Source: Microvirga sp. VF16 (GTDB taxonomy: Bacteria; Pseudomonadota; Alphaproteobacteria; Rhizobiales; Beijerinckiaceae). From it: a DNA stretch of 64,000 bases. How positions within the stretch are numbered: position 1 is the stretch's first letter; each line of letters opens with the position of its first letter. The notes under the pieces are model-generated. The model had not been told where the DNA came from, ran no database searches, and saw only the letters and a list, made by a program, of their open reading frames with translations. The DNA lies in assembly GCF_016864375.1 (NCBI RefSeq), contig NZ_CP069354.1, positions 2,563,501 to 2,627,500 on the forward strand. Reading direction: 5' to 3'. Positions 1 through 8,600 of this stretch are shown here, one piece after another. The translations under genes were made by a program, and so were the position numbers.

Positions 1-2
1 AT

Positions 3-497
3 GGGGCTGGAGGGATGATCGTCGGTTTCGGCTGCGCTCTTCTGGGTGGAGCCCTTGTTCGGCTTTGGGGCGCACGAGCGATCATGGTCCTCGCGCTCGT
101 CCTGCAGGCGATCGCCTTGTCGGGGCTTGCGGCGGCGGCATGGATCGGCGGAGCATCTCAATGGGTTCTGCTCGGGCTCGCGCTCGCCAGTTCATCCGCC
201 ATCATGGCGCTTGGGTTTGTGGCGCTTTATGCACAGTTCATGGGGCTCTCGGATCCACGTCAGGCCGGGATTGATTTCACGCTGCTGCAATGCATGGATG
301 CGCTCGTCAGTATGATCGGCGGCATCGGTGCAGGCTGGATTGCGCAGCATTTCGGCTACGGCGCCTGTTTCGGACTTGCGGCGTTTCTCGTCGTCCTCGC
401 GATTGCTCCCGTGGCGATGCTGAGCCACCGGTCCAAATTACACGTGAGGAGTGAAGTCAGTTCGGAACCTCGCCAGCCGCTGCCGCAGCAATCGTGA
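3..497 (+). CDS. MFS transporter, C-terminal part (partial at window edge)
   Basis: The frame is open to the left edge, so this is the 3' end of a longer gene. About 165 residues are visible, with at least four hydrophobic segments. Their order and the LLQCMDA and GWIAQHFGYG stretches resemble the last transmembrane helices of AmpG/RhtX/FptX-like major facilitator permeases. These import muropeptides or siderophores across the inner membrane. A short polar cytoplasmic tail follows. The substrate cannot be assigned because the N-terminal half is outside the window. The gene converges on the YbaK-like gene at 575-1033. Confidence 0.7.
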   Translation, partial: GAGGMIVGFGCALLGGALVRLWGARAIMVLALVLQAIALSGLAAAAWIGGASQWVLLGLALASSSAIMALGFVALYAQFMGLSDPRQAGIDFTLLQCMDALVSMIGGIGAGWIAQHFGYGACFGLAAFLVVLAIAPVAMLSHRSKLHVRSEVSSEPRQPLPQQS

Positions 498-574
498 TTT
501 TTTGCCGGATGCCAATGGCAAGTTGAAGGCTTCCGCATCGACCACGTCATGCGCTGTTTCTTCAGATCTTCGTT

Positions 575-1033
575 CTACTGACAGACATCCACCCAATCGG
601 CGCCGACGAGGTCGGCCATACGCTGAGGATCGATGCGCACTGCCGTATGGACCGAGCCAGCTGCCGGGACCACTTCGTCAAAGGCTTTTAGGGAAATGTC
701 GCAATAGATCGGAAGGGGCGTTGCCAACCCGAATGGACACACCCCTCCAACGGGATGTCCGGTAAGAGCCTGAACCTGTTCCGCGTCCAGCATGGAGGCC
801 TTGCCGCCGAAGGCTGCCTTGACCTTGCGGTTGTCCAACCGGGCCGTGCCGCTCGTAACGACGAGAAAGCTTTTCTCGCCGACTCGGAGGGACAGAGTCT
901 TTGCAATCTTTTCGGGTCCGACGCCATGAGCCTCGGCCGCCTGGATCACGGTGGCAGTGCTCGTCTGCATTTCAATGATCTCGATATCCGGTGCGTTTTG
1001 GGCCAGAAAGGCGCGAACGGATTCAAGGCTCAT
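575..1033 (-). CDS. YbaK/EbsC-family aminoacyl-tRNA deacylase (prolyl-tRNA editing-like)
   Basis: A 152-residue cytoplasmic protein of the YbaK/ProX superfamily, which hydrolyses mischarged aminoacyl-tRNA, classically Cys- or Ala-tRNA(Pro). The family's conserved lysine is seen in the KTL motif (about Lys45). The signature GGVCPFG loop is at residues 96-102. Length is normal for a free-standing editing domain. The ATG at 1033 was chosen over an upstream in-frame start because homologues begin close to the SLESV segment. The exact tRNA substrate is inferred only from family. It is monocistronic between convergent neighbours. Confidence 0.85.
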   Translation of the reverse strand: MSLESVRAFLAQNAPDIEIIEMQTSTATVIQAAEAHGVGPEKIAKTLSLRVGEKSFLVVTSGTARLDNRKVKAAFGGKASMLDAEQVQALTGHPVGGVCPFGLATPLPIYCDISLKAFDEVVPAAGSVHTAVRIDPQRMADLVGADWVDVCQ

Positions 1034-1146
1034 AGCCGAAGGATTCCTTTGATGAAGGTGGAGGAGGCGAGGGGCACACCACAATAGGGCGTCCTACACG
1101 ATGCTATTAGGATAGCCGTCATTCCACGCTCTATGCAAATGTGTTT

Positions 1147-2007
1147 CTAGCCCCCGCCTGCCGGATAATCGGCTCCCCGGCTTGTCTCCGCCCAGGCTTC
1201 GACTTCCGCAAGAGTTTCCTTGAGTTTCTCCCGGACGCCGTCGAGTGCAATGGCACCCAGGACAAGATGCTTGGGCGGATCGTTTGCCTCGACGACCTTG
1301 ATGATGGTTTCCGCCGCCCGAACGGGATCACCGGGCTGCTTGCCACTGTAGTTCGCCGTCGTTTCGAGGCGGGCGCCGACCGTCTCCTGGTAGTCGGCAA
1401 TCGTCGGGCGCCGCTGTTGCAGAGATCGGCCTGCCCAGTCGGTGCGGAAAGGCCCAGGCTCGACGCATGTCACCTTGATTCCAAGCGGCGCGACCTCTTT
1501 TGAAAGGGCATCGGACAGACCCTCCACCGCATGCTTGGTCGCCGCATAATAGCCCGAGCCTGGATAGCCGATGAATCCGGCCTGCGATGAGATATTGACG
1601 ATATGCCCGCGACGACGGGCTCGCATGCCGGGAAGCACTGCGCGGGTCATGGCTGCAAGGCCGAAGACATTTGTCTCGAACTGAGCGCGGATCTCCGCGT
1701 CATCACCTTCCTCGATGGAGGCTTGGTATCCATAGCCGGCATTGTTCACGAGCACGTCGATGGAACCGAAACGCGTCTCGGCCTCTTTGACGGCGGCGGT
1801 GATGTCGTCGTTTCTGGTGACATCGAGCGACAGGGCCAGAGTTCTGTCCTCATGTCCGCGAGTCAGATCCTGCACGCGGCTGACGTCGCGGGCCGTCACC
1901 ACGGCGCGCCAGCCCCGTTGCAGCACCAATTGAGCGAGTTCCCGCCCGAATCCGGTGGAGCAGCCTGTGATGAACCAGACGGGATTCTCATTGAGCGGCA
2001 TGGACAA
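1147..2007 (-). CDS. SDR family oxidoreductase (classical type)
   Basis: A 286-residue NAD(P)-dependent short-chain dehydrogenase. The cofactor-binding glycine motif TGCSTGFG is at residues 14-21, NNAG at 88-91, the catalytic Ser at about 141, and the Tyr-x3-Lys pair at 154-158. It resembles the group often annotated as oxidoreductase/short-chain dehydrogenase with a 280-residue length. Substrate is unknown. It is separated from the cyclase gene upstream by a perfect hairpin at 2089-2109, so it is probably transcribed on its own. A second ATG two codons downstream is also possible. Confidence 0.85.
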   Translation of the reverse strand: MSMPLNENPVWFITGCSTGFGRELAQLVLQRGWRAVVTARDVSRVQDLTRGHEDRTLALSLDVTRNDDITAAVKEAETRFGSIDVLVNNAGYGYQASIEEGDDAEIRAQFETNVFGLAAMTRAVLPGMRARRRGHIVNISSQAGFIGYPGSGYYAATKHAVEGLSDALSKEVAPLGIKVTCVEPGPFRTDWAGRSLQQRRPTIADYQETVGARLETTANYSGKQPGDPVRAAETIIKVVEANDPPKHLVLGAIALDGVREKLKETLAEVEAWAETSRGADYPAGGG

Positions 2008-2088
2008 TTCCTCTTCGGGATGGGTTCGGAACGGGTGGGATATAGGCGCCTGCCTGAAGGAGGGAATAGTCGTGACGCACCGGAACGG

Positions 2089-2109
2089 GAGGGTCGCTGA
2101 GCGACCCTC
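2089..2109 (-). terminator. Perfect 9-bp hairpin between the cyclase and SDR genes
   Basis: The arms GAGGGTCGC and GCGACCCTC enclose a TGA triloop. The hairpin lies 13 bases beyond the stop codon of the cyclase gene (2122), where an operon-ending terminator is expected. There is no clear T tract on either side, so terminator function is an inference from position and stem strength. Confidence 0.5.
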
Positions 2110-2121
2110 TCATATATTCGT

Positions 2122-3078
2122 TCACTTTGCTCCCGCTTGAGGACGCATCACGCCCTTGTCATCCCGACGCAGGGGCGCCGATTGCTTCGGGAGTGGGGCA
2201 CCAGGCGCCTCGGCAACCGTGACCCCGTGCGGCCAATCGGCGGGTGCGATGGCCACGTAGCGGGCATAGCCGCCTGTGCCACCCAGGGGCTTGGCGAAGC
2301 CGATGGAAATGAGCGCTCCGGCCTCCGGAAGCTTGTCGAGATTGGCGACACCCTCCGCTTGGGTGAAATGGTTGTGCAAAAGCCAAGCCTCGCCCTCGAG
2401 AGTCGGCGTCGTGTCCGTGTCGAGAGGCTCATGCCCGTGGAACAGGATCTTGCGTTCGAGATGCAGGAACTTGAGAGCATCCAGGCTGACGCCCGGATGC
2501 GGTTTGCTCGCAAAGCGAGCGGGGTCGTTCCAGCCTTTGTACCAGTCCGATCGGACCATCACGACGGCGCCTTCCGGAACCCGTCCATTCCTACTCTCCC
2601 AGTCCCGAATATCCTGAACACTCAGGTGATAGCCTGGGTCGGCTGTCACCTTTTCATGAATCGGGATCACGACAAGCGGGCGGATTGCGTACGTGGCCGG
2701 AAGGTCGCTGATCGTTGCACCGTATTCGTCCCAATGGGCCGGCGGATCGAGCTGGGTCCCGTACTGATCCGTGGTGAGCAGGTAACTCGTGGCGACGAAC
2801 CCATGCTTGGCATAGGTGTATTCGTCGCCCTTCGCGACATAGTTCGGGATGTCTGCCCCGGCCGTCGTCGCCTTGAACTCCGCATGCCCGAAGCCCGGCC
2901 AGACTGGCTGGACGGGTGCGAAGGCATGGGTGAGGTCGATATGCTTGGCGCCTTTGATACTCTGTTCGTAAACGGACCAGAGCCCTGTCTGAGGCTGGGC
3001 AGGCTGCTGCGCGAGGGCAAGCGATGAGATGAGCGTGCCTGTGAGAAAAACGGCTGCTGAGGCGTAGTTCGAGATCAC
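2122..3078 (-). CDS. Exported cyclase-family hydrolase (kynurenine formamidase / isatin hydrolase superfamily)
   Basis: A 318-residue protein with an N-terminal hydrophobic signal peptide (about residues 1-23, cleavage near ALAQQ), so probably periplasmic. The body matches the metal-dependent cyclase fold, which opens cyclic amides or hydrolyses formamides. In the family's metal motif HxGTHxDxPxH this protein reads with Gln105, Gly107-Thr108, Gln109, Asp111 and His115. Two of the usual histidines are therefore glutamine, while the Asp and the last His are kept. It is the last gene of the minus-strand hydrolase run. Substrate is unknown. A cyclic amide would fit the neighbouring amidohydrolases. 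Confidence 0.8.
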   Translation of the reverse strand: MISNYASAAVFLTGTLISSLALAQQPAQPQTGLWSVYEQSIKGAKHIDLTHAFAPVQPVWPGFGHAEFKATTAGADIPNYVAKGDEYTYAKHGFVATSYLLTTDQYGTQLDPPAHWDEYGATISDLPATYAIRPLVVIPIHEKVTADPGYHLSVQDIRDWESRNGRVPEGAVVMVRSDWYKGWNDPARFASKPHPGVSLDALKFLHLERKILFHGHEPLDTDTTPTLEGEAWLLHNHFTQAEGVANLDKLPEAGALISIGFAKPLGGTGGYARYVAIAPADWPHGVTVAEAPGAPLPKQSAPLRRDDKGVMRPQAGAK

Positions 3079-3155
3079 GATAAGCTCTCCCTTGGCTAGG
3101 CCCCACCATCATTCATCCATGTCCGCCCCGGTTCAATGCCTCATTGACTTGGCCT

Positions 3156-4130
3156 CTATGCGTTCCGGTAATCGACGAGCGGCTCGTGATAGATTGCGGT
3201 CAGGAGACGCCCGTCGCCCTTGACCATACCGCGATACATGCCTGAGCAGTTGAAGGGTAGGGACACGTTACCGGCATGATCGACAGCAACGATGCCGCCG
3301 GAACCTCCAGCCGGAGCCAGCATGTCGATCACCACTACGCGCGAGGCTTCCTCCAGGGACTGGCCGGCATAGCGCATGCGAGACGCGATCTCATGAGCTG
3401 CCGCATAGCGGATGAAGATCTCGCCGTGGCCTGTGGCGGAGATCGCGCAGGTCTCGTTGTCCGCCCAGGTTCCCGCGCCGATCACGGGGCTGTCGCCGAC
3501 GCGTCCGGGCGCCTTTGCTGTCATGCCGCCGGTGGAGGTGGCTGCGGCAAGATTACCGTGCCGGTCGCGGGCCACTGCGCCGACCGTGCCGTGCTTGCGT
3601 GACTCGTCCTGGTCGTCGGCGCCGCCTTTGCGCATGGCAAGCGTTTCCTGCAGAGCGTTCCAGCGCTGATCGGTATAGAAATAGGAGGCTTCCTCGAAGG
3701 TGAGCCTCTGCCTGCGGCAGAACTCCATGGCGCTTTCGCCAATGAGGATCACGTGATCTGAATGATCCATTATGGCTCGCGCCGCAAGAACCGGATTGCG
3801 CGGGCCGCAGATTCCGGCGACGGCGCCAGCCGAACGGTCACGCCCATCCATGACCGCAGCATCCATTTCCTGCTTGCCGGCCGATGTGTAGACCGCGCCG
3901 CGTCCGGCATTGAAGAGCGGCTCGTCCTCAAGCGCCATGACGGCAGCCGACACCGCGTCGAGCGCGCTGCCACCGTCGGCCAAAACGACGCGACCGGCAT
4001 CAAGAGCATGGCGCAGGCCCGCATGATAAGCGGCCTCCCGCTCAGGCGTCATCTTGCTGCGCAGGATCGTGCCGGCCCCGCCGTGGACCGCGAGGGCAAA
4101 ATCGTTGTCGAGAGTCTTGCTGCCGGTCAT
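3156..4130 (-). CDS. Isoaspartyl peptidase / plant-type L-asparaginase
   Basis: A 324-residue Ntn-hydrolase of the IaaA family, which cleaves beta-aspartyl (isoaspartyl) dipeptides and asparagine after self-cleavage into two subunits. The N-terminal VHGGAG segment is at residues 15-20. The self-cleavage and nucleophile site HGTVGA has Thr182 as catalytic residue, close to the position in the E. coli enzyme. The downstream STGG loop is present. It sits four bases after the P1 peptidase gene, in the same operon. The context suggests a role in degrading imported peptides with non-standard linkages. Confidence 0.9.
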   Translation of the reverse strand: MTGSKTLDNDFALAVHGGAGTILRSKMTPEREAAYHAGLRHALDAGRVVLADGGSALDAVSAAVMALEDEPLFNAGRGAVYTSAGKQEMDAAVMDGRDRSAGAVAGICGPRNPVLAARAIMDHSDHVILIGESAMEFCRRQRLTFEEASYFYTDQRWNALQETLAMRKGGADDQDESRKHGTVGAVARDRHGNLAAATSTGGMTAKAPGRVGDSPVIGAGTWADNETCAISATGHGEIFIRYAAAHEIASRMRYAGQSLEEASRVVVIDMLAPAGGSGGIVAVDHAGNVSLPFNCSGMYRGMVKGDGRLLTAIYHEPLVDYRNA

Positions 4131-4134
4131 GGCT

Positions 4135-5190
4135 TTACGGTTCCGGTGAGAGGGTTTTCAGGGCGTCGAGGAGGTGAGGGCGATGATGGCCCCCGCGGCC
4201 TGTCATCGGGCCTGCCGCGACGAGCGCTTCGAGGACGGCCTCCTGCGTGGCATCGGCCATGGCCTCGAAGAGGAGGTCCATGCGGTTCTCATTGAGGATG
4301 CGGAGATCCACGAGAGCGGCTTTCTCGTCATGCGACAGGATGTTGCCGGTTGTGAAGCCGAGCGCGATATCGCCGCTGCCATGACCCCAGAAGGAGCCCA
4401 GTCGCGCCAACCCAACGCCAGAGCGGCGGATGACCCGCTTGAGTTGCCGATCGCTCAATGGGATGTCCGTAGCGGCAATGACGATGATGGAGCCTTTCTC
4501 CGTGGCTCTCTTGTCTGCGGCAGCCATTGAAGGTGCAACGGTTTTGCCATCAGGAAGGCGCAAGTCGCCAGCGCGGCCGAAATTAGACAGGACAAGCACG
4601 CCCAGGTGGAAGCCTTGCCCGTCGAGATCCAGCCGGCGGGAGGACGTGCCGATGCCGCCCTTGAAGCCGAAGGTGCTCATGCCGCAGCCGGCACCGACGG
4701 AGCCGACTTCGAATTGCGATGAAGCATCCTCCAGGGCAGCACGGGCGTCCGCTTCTGTGACCGCGAGAGCCTGAATGTCGTTCAGGTATCCGTCATTGCA
4801 CTCGAACACGACCGGATTCACGGTGGCGGTCTCGCGGCCGATATCCGGGTTCTGCTCGATGGCATGGCGCACGAGCGCCGTGCAACAGGTGCCGACCGAG
4901 AGCGTATTGGTGAGAAGAATGGGCGTTTCGAGCGTGCCCAGCTCCTCCACCTGCACCAAGCCCGCACTTTTACCGAAGCCGTTGAGAACATGAACGGCCG
5001 CGACCGGCTTCTCGCGATAGGGATTGCCGACATGCGGAACGATGGCGGTCACCCCGGTTCGGGTATCGCCATCGATGAGCGTGCGATGGCCGACGAGTAC
5101 GCCCGGAACATCAGCGATGCTGTTGAGGGTTCCTACCGGCAGGCTGCCGCAAGCGAGGCCTGCATCCCGGGCGCGGGCAGTGCGGCTCAT
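4135..5190 (-). CDS. P1 family peptidase (DmpA/BapA-like aminopeptidase)
   Basis: A 351-residue enzyme of the DmpA/BapA group. These are self-cleaving Ntn-type aminopeptidases that accept D-amino-acid amides or beta-peptides. The conserved FGFKGGIGTSSR block is at residues 174-185. The predicted autoprocessing site is Gly233-Ser234 within EKGSIIVIAATD, which makes Ser234 the nucleophile. The ATG at 5190 was chosen because it forms a TGATG junction with the stop of the upstream deacetylase gene. The longer frame (to 5244) would overlap that gene. No signal peptide is seen, so the enzyme is probably cytoplasmic. Confidence 0.88.
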   Translation of the reverse strand: MSRTARARDAGLACGSLPVGTLNSIADVPGVLVGHRTLIDGDTRTGVTAIVPHVGNPYREKPVAAVHVLNGFGKSAGLVQVEELGTLETPILLTNTLSVGTCCTALVRHAIEQNPDIGRETATVNPVVFECNDGYLNDIQALAVTEADARAALEDASSQFEVGSVGAGCGMSTFGFKGGIGTSSRRLDLDGQGFHLGVLVLSNFGRAGDLRLPDGKTVAPSMAAADKRATEKGSIIVIAATDIPLSDRQLKRVIRRSGVGLARLGSFWGHGSGDIALGFTTGNILSHDEKAALVDLRILNENRMDLLFEAMADATQEAVLEALVAAGPMTGRGGHHRPHLLDALKTLSPEP

Positions 5191-6086
5191 CAGGCGCATT
5201 CCGCTTTCACAAAGGCGGCGATTTCCGCGTGCGTTGCGATCCACACATCCGAGCGCCTGGTGATTTCTTCCAGGAGCTTTTCGAGGATCCAGATGCGCGA
5301 GCGGTAGCCGGTCACGTGTGGATGCATGGTGAGGAGGAACAGTCCGCCTTCCTCGTAGGCCCGCTCGAATTCGCGGAAGAAGATATCGTAGACGGCTGCC
5401 GGTGGCGTATGCGGGCGCAGGCCGTTGAAGCGGTGCATGTTGAAATAGACAGCATCGTCACGGATCCACTCCACGGGAAGCTCCACGATGCCGGTGGGTT
5501 CGCCCTGTTCCAGCAGCTCGTAAGGATCGTCGTCGGCCATGAGCGAGGAATCGTAGAGAAGGCCGAGCTCGCGCTCGATGCGCAGCGTGCTTGGGCTAAA
5601 GTCCCAGGACGGAGTGCGCAGGCCCACGGGCCGGACACCGGTGATCCGCTCCAGGGTATCTGCCGAGCGGAACATCAGGTCGCGCTCGATTTCGTAAGGA
5701 AGCTGGCTGTTAAGTTCGTGGATCCAGCCGTGGATGCCAATCTCGTGACCTTCCGCGACGACCCGGCGCTGCTCGTCCTCGTAGAGGAGGGCGGCAACGG
5801 CTGGAACGAAGAAGGTCGCCTTGGCATCATATTCGGCGAGCGCATTGAGAATGCGCGGCACACCCTGGCGGTTGCCATACTGTCCCTGTGACATGCGACC
5901 GATGGATTTGCCGCCATCGCGCAGCTCATTCGTCTCGTGATCGGAATCAAATGACAGAGCGACGGCGCAGCGGGCCCCATTCTTCCACTTCGCCGGCTTC
6001 ATAGAGCGGCCTGCGCGCACGTGATCCACCTTGCTGCGCCAGGTCTGCTCGTCCCAACGCCAGGGCTGGCTGCTGATATCGTCCAT
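5190..6086 (-). CDS. Polysaccharide-deacetylase-like amidohydrolase (PuuE / cyclic imidase type)
   Basis: A 298-residue NodB-homology protein. The DxD-type motif LSFDSDHE is at residues 45-51. The histidine motif HEIGIHGWIH at 114-123 resembles the PuuE allantoinase and cyclic-imide-hydrolase branch more than the chitin deacetylases. There is no signal peptide, which argues for a small cytoplasmic substrate rather than cell-wall polymer. It is translationally coupled to the P1 peptidase gene (TGATG). Ring opening of a cyclic imide or ureide is the best guess from subfamily and context; direct evidence is lacking. Confidence 0.8.
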   Translation of the reverse strand: MDDISSQPWRWDEQTWRSKVDHVRAGRSMKPAKWKNGARCAVALSFDSDHETNELRDGGKSIGRMSQGQYGNRQGVPRILNALAEYDAKATFFVPAVAALLYEDEQRRVVAEGHEIGIHGWIHELNSQLPYEIERDLMFRSADTLERITGVRPVGLRTPSWDFSPSTLRIERELGLLYDSSLMADDDPYELLEQGEPTGIVELPVEWIRDDAVYFNMHRFNGLRPHTPPAAVYDIFFREFERAYEEGGLFLLTMHPHVTGYRSRIWILEKLLEEITRRSDVWIATHAEIAAFVKAECA

Positions 6087-6136
6087 GATTTGTCCTCAAA
6101 TTCCTTAGCTGAAAATTAATTCACCCGATCCAGGTC

Positions 6137-6892
6137 TCACGAGCGTCCGCCATCCGCGGAAATGATCTGCCCGGAGATCCAGGATGCCGCATCGGAGACC
6201 AGGAACATGACGGCGTTCGCGATATCCTGCGGGTATCCCAGGCGGCGTGTATGGATGCTCTCCACCAAGCGCGCCTGGCCTTCAGGGCCGTAGCTCTCCC
6301 ACTGGCGTTGCGTTGCCGGGTTCGACAGCACGAAGCCGGGGGCGACGCTGTTGACGGTGATTCCATGAGGACCGAGCTCGAAGCTCAACTGCTTCGTCAA
6401 CCCGACGAGCGCATGCTTCGAGGCCGTATAGGCCTGAATTCCCGTCAGGCTCGGGCGCAGGCCTGCACCCGACGAGATGTTGACGATGCGGCCGAACTTC
6501 TGGCGCTTCATGTGCGGAGCCACCGCCTGCGAGCAAAAGAAGGCGCCATGCACATTGGCCTCGAAGAGAACGAGCCAGTCCTGCTCGCTCACTTCATCAA
6601 TGGGTTTGGCTACCTGACCGCGCACGCCGCCAGCGCAATTGACGAGGATGTCGATTCCGCCGAGGAACTCCGCCATCTCGTCAAAGACGCGGCTGACCGC
6701 GGCACGATCCGCAAGATCGAGGGTGCGGGTTGCCTCGGCGCCCGCTTCCGCGGCCACGCGCAAGCCGGTCTCGTCCATGTCGAGAGCCCAGACATGCGCG
6801 CCTTCCGCAGCAAGGGACTGGACGATGGTGCGGCCGATTCCCTGTGCCGCTCCGGTCACGGCGACACGGCGATTGGTGAAGTCGAGTTTCAT
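6137..6892 (-). CDS. SDR family oxidoreductase (FabG-like)
   Basis: A 251-residue classical short-chain dehydrogenase. The TGAAQGIG cofactor motif is at residues 13-20, followed by the VNCAGG equivalent of NNAG, a NISSGAG catalytic-serine segment and YTASK with the Tyr-x3-Lys pair. It ends in the usual SADGG motif. The ATG at 6892 overlaps the stop of the upstream reductase gene by four bases (ATGA), which fixes the start against a longer frame to 7078. Presumably it oxidises or reduces an intermediate of the pathway encoded by this operon. Confidence 0.88.
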   Translation of the reverse strand: MKLDFTNRRVAVTGAAQGIGRTIVQSLAAEGAHVWALDMDETGLRVAAEAGAEATRTLDLADRAAVSRVFDEMAEFLGGIDILVNCAGGVRGQVAKPIDEVSEQDWLVLFEANVHGAFFCSQAVAPHMKRQKFGRIVNISSGAGLRPSLTGIQAYTASKHALVGLTKQLSFELGPHGITVNSVAPGFVLSNPATQRQWESYGPEGQARLVESIHTRRLGYPQDIANAVMFLVSDAASWISGQIISADGGRS

Positions 6893-7905
6893 GGCGTCAG
6901 CATCGCGTCGAGAGTTGACCAGGATTGTTCGCGCCGCCCGTCCTCGATGTCGTGGATCAGTTCGACCAGCCTGCTGATGGAAGGCGTCGGAATACCCGCT
7001 TCCTGGCCGAGGGTCGCAATGATCGCGATCTGCGCGTCGACCTCGGTCTTGCGCTTGCGCACGGCAAGGTCGCGCCAAATGCCGGAATGGGTCTTGGCGG
7101 TGTGCCGGTTGAACTCGGCCATGTCGGCAACGGAGCGACGGGCGGCTGCCTCGTCCGCTCCCGGCATGAAGGCATCGGGGTCGAATCCGTTAAAGCCCAA
7201 TGGCTTCACGCCGCGGGCCTTTGCCACCGCCATCACTTCCTGTCCAAGGCGGTGATAGACCGGGAAATGCCGCTCGGAAGCGAGGTTCTCGGACATCGAG
7301 GCATTGGTCAGCGCGGTTGCAAATAGCAGGGAGCCGTATCCAAGCTTGCCCCAGAGATAGCCCCAGATGTTGTCGGTGAGCACTGCCTTCGGCTCGAAGA
7401 TCGACAGCAGCCGATGGTAGTCGCGCACCGCATCTGTGACTTGTCCATCGAGACCGCCGACCGCCACCGCTGCGCGGTTGCCGAAGAGAATGCGGCCGGG
7501 TTCCAGCCAGTCCGCGCCGAAATTGACGAAACACCCTATCGTTCGCTCGGCTCCAACTTCTTCGGCGATGACGATCTCGTTGAGACCGTTCTGTGCGGAC
7601 AGAACCGTCCCGTCAGAGTCGAGATGCGGTTTCAGGGCGCGCACCGCATCCCGGGTATGATGTGCCTTGACGGCAAGGATGATGCGTTTGAACTGACCTG
7701 TGACCTCGCTGGGCAGTGCAGCCTTCACCGACTGACGGAAGGTCTCGACCGGGCCTTCGATGAAAAGGCCGTCCCTCTTCATCGCCTCCACATGCGGCTC
7801 GACGATGTCGACGAGAAGCACATCTTCGCCGGCCCGGGCGAGATAGGCGCCAAGCGTGCCGCCGATGGCGCCAGCGCCCCAGATCAGGATCTTATTCTCG
7901 TTCAT
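6889..7905 (-). CDS. Ketopantoate-reductase-like 2-oxo acid reductase
   Basis: A 338-residue PanE/ApbA-family protein. The N-terminal NADP-binding GAGAIGG motif is at residues 10-16, an AVKAHHT segment follows, and a C-terminal helical domain contains Lys187, the predicted catalytic lysine. In true ketopantoate reductases this lysine is followed by asparagines (KLxxNxxxN). Here the sequence KLGYGSLLFATAL has Gly and Phe at those places, so ketopantoate is unlikely to be the substrate. The ATG at 7905 couples to the upstream creatininase-like gene by TGATG; a GTG one codon earlier is possible. Confidence 0.82.
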   Translation of the reverse strand: MNENKILIWGAGAIGGTLGAYLARAGEDVLLVDIVEPHVEAMKRDGLFIEGPVETFRQSVKAALPSEVTGQFKRIILAVKAHHTRDAVRALKPHLDSDGTVLSAQNGLNEIVIAEEVGAERTIGCFVNFGADWLEPGRILFGNRAAVAVGGLDGQVTDAVRDYHRLLSIFEPKAVLTDNIWGYLWGKLGYGSLLFATALTNASMSENLASERHFPVYHRLGQEVMAVAKARGVKPLGFNGFDPDAFMPGADEAAARRSVADMAEFNRHTAKTHSGIWRDLAVRKRKTEVDAQIAIIATLGQEAGIPTPSISRLVELIHDIEDGRREQSWSTLDAMLTP

Positions 7906-8600
7906 CACCAGTTCTCGATCAGCACGCGGGTTTCGTCAATGGCTACCGACCAGATGGCGTTCATGTCTTCATCGGAGCGCTGGAAGTAGCCGCCGAAATT
8001 TCCGTCCTGCAGGATCTCGCGGACACCCTCTGGGTCGAATGTCCGCATGCGCTCCAGGTCGACCATCGGCTTCTGGTAAGAAGGCTGCTCGATGCCGGGC
8101 AGGCGCGTCCAGGGGAAGTTCTCCATCCAGGAGGCGTGAGAAGCAACCGGATCAATCTGCTTCACCTTCTCGAAAGTACGCGGCGCATTCCACCAGTTGT
8201 GGAATTTCACCCGGCAGTCTGGATTCGCGCCCATCCACTCGATGGCAGCGGTCTGGCCCGGCGTGTTCCCGCCATGGCCGTTGACGAAGAGGATACGGCG
8301 GAAGCCGGTGCGCTTCAGGGAATCGAGAATGTCTGTGATGATCCGCAGATAGGTGTCTGCTTTCAGCGAGATCGTGCCGGGATAAGCCATGAAATAGGGT
8401 GTGATGCCATAGGCCTGAACGGGGAAAACTGGCACTCCAGTCGGTGCGGCAGCTTCCGCAGCCACGCGTTCCGCCAGGATGCTGTCGACGGACAGGCTCA
8501 AATAGGCGTGCTGCTCCGTGCAGCCGAGGGGAACGACGGCGCGATCATCCGTCTTCAGATATTCTTCCACCTGAAGCCAGTTCATCTCACTGATTTTCAT
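7905..8600 (-). CDS. Creatininase family protein (creatinine amidohydrolase superfamily)
   Basis: A 231-residue metal-dependent amidohydrolase of the creatininase/ArfB/MftE superfamily. Likely metal ligands are Glu29 and His31 (in GCTEQH), Asp39, and His109 in NGHGGN. The loop between His31 and Asp39 is one residue shorter than the classical EQHGxHLPxxxD and lacks its second histidine. The gene overlaps the regulator stop by four bases and is the first enzyme of the operon. Activity on a cyclic amide or formamide is expected from the family; creatinine itself is not implied. Confidence 0.85.
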   Translation of the reverse strand: MKISEMNWLQVEEYLKTDDRAVVPLGCTEQHAYLSLSVDSILAERVAAEAAAPTGVPVFPVQAYGITPYFMAYPGTISLKADTYLRIITDILDSLKRTGFRRILFVNGHGGNTPGQTAAIEWMGANPDCRVKFHNWWNAPRTFEKVKQIDPVASHASWMENFPWTRLPGIEQPSYQKPMVDLERMRTFDPEGVREILQDGNFGGYFQRSDEDMNAIWSVAIDETRVLIENW

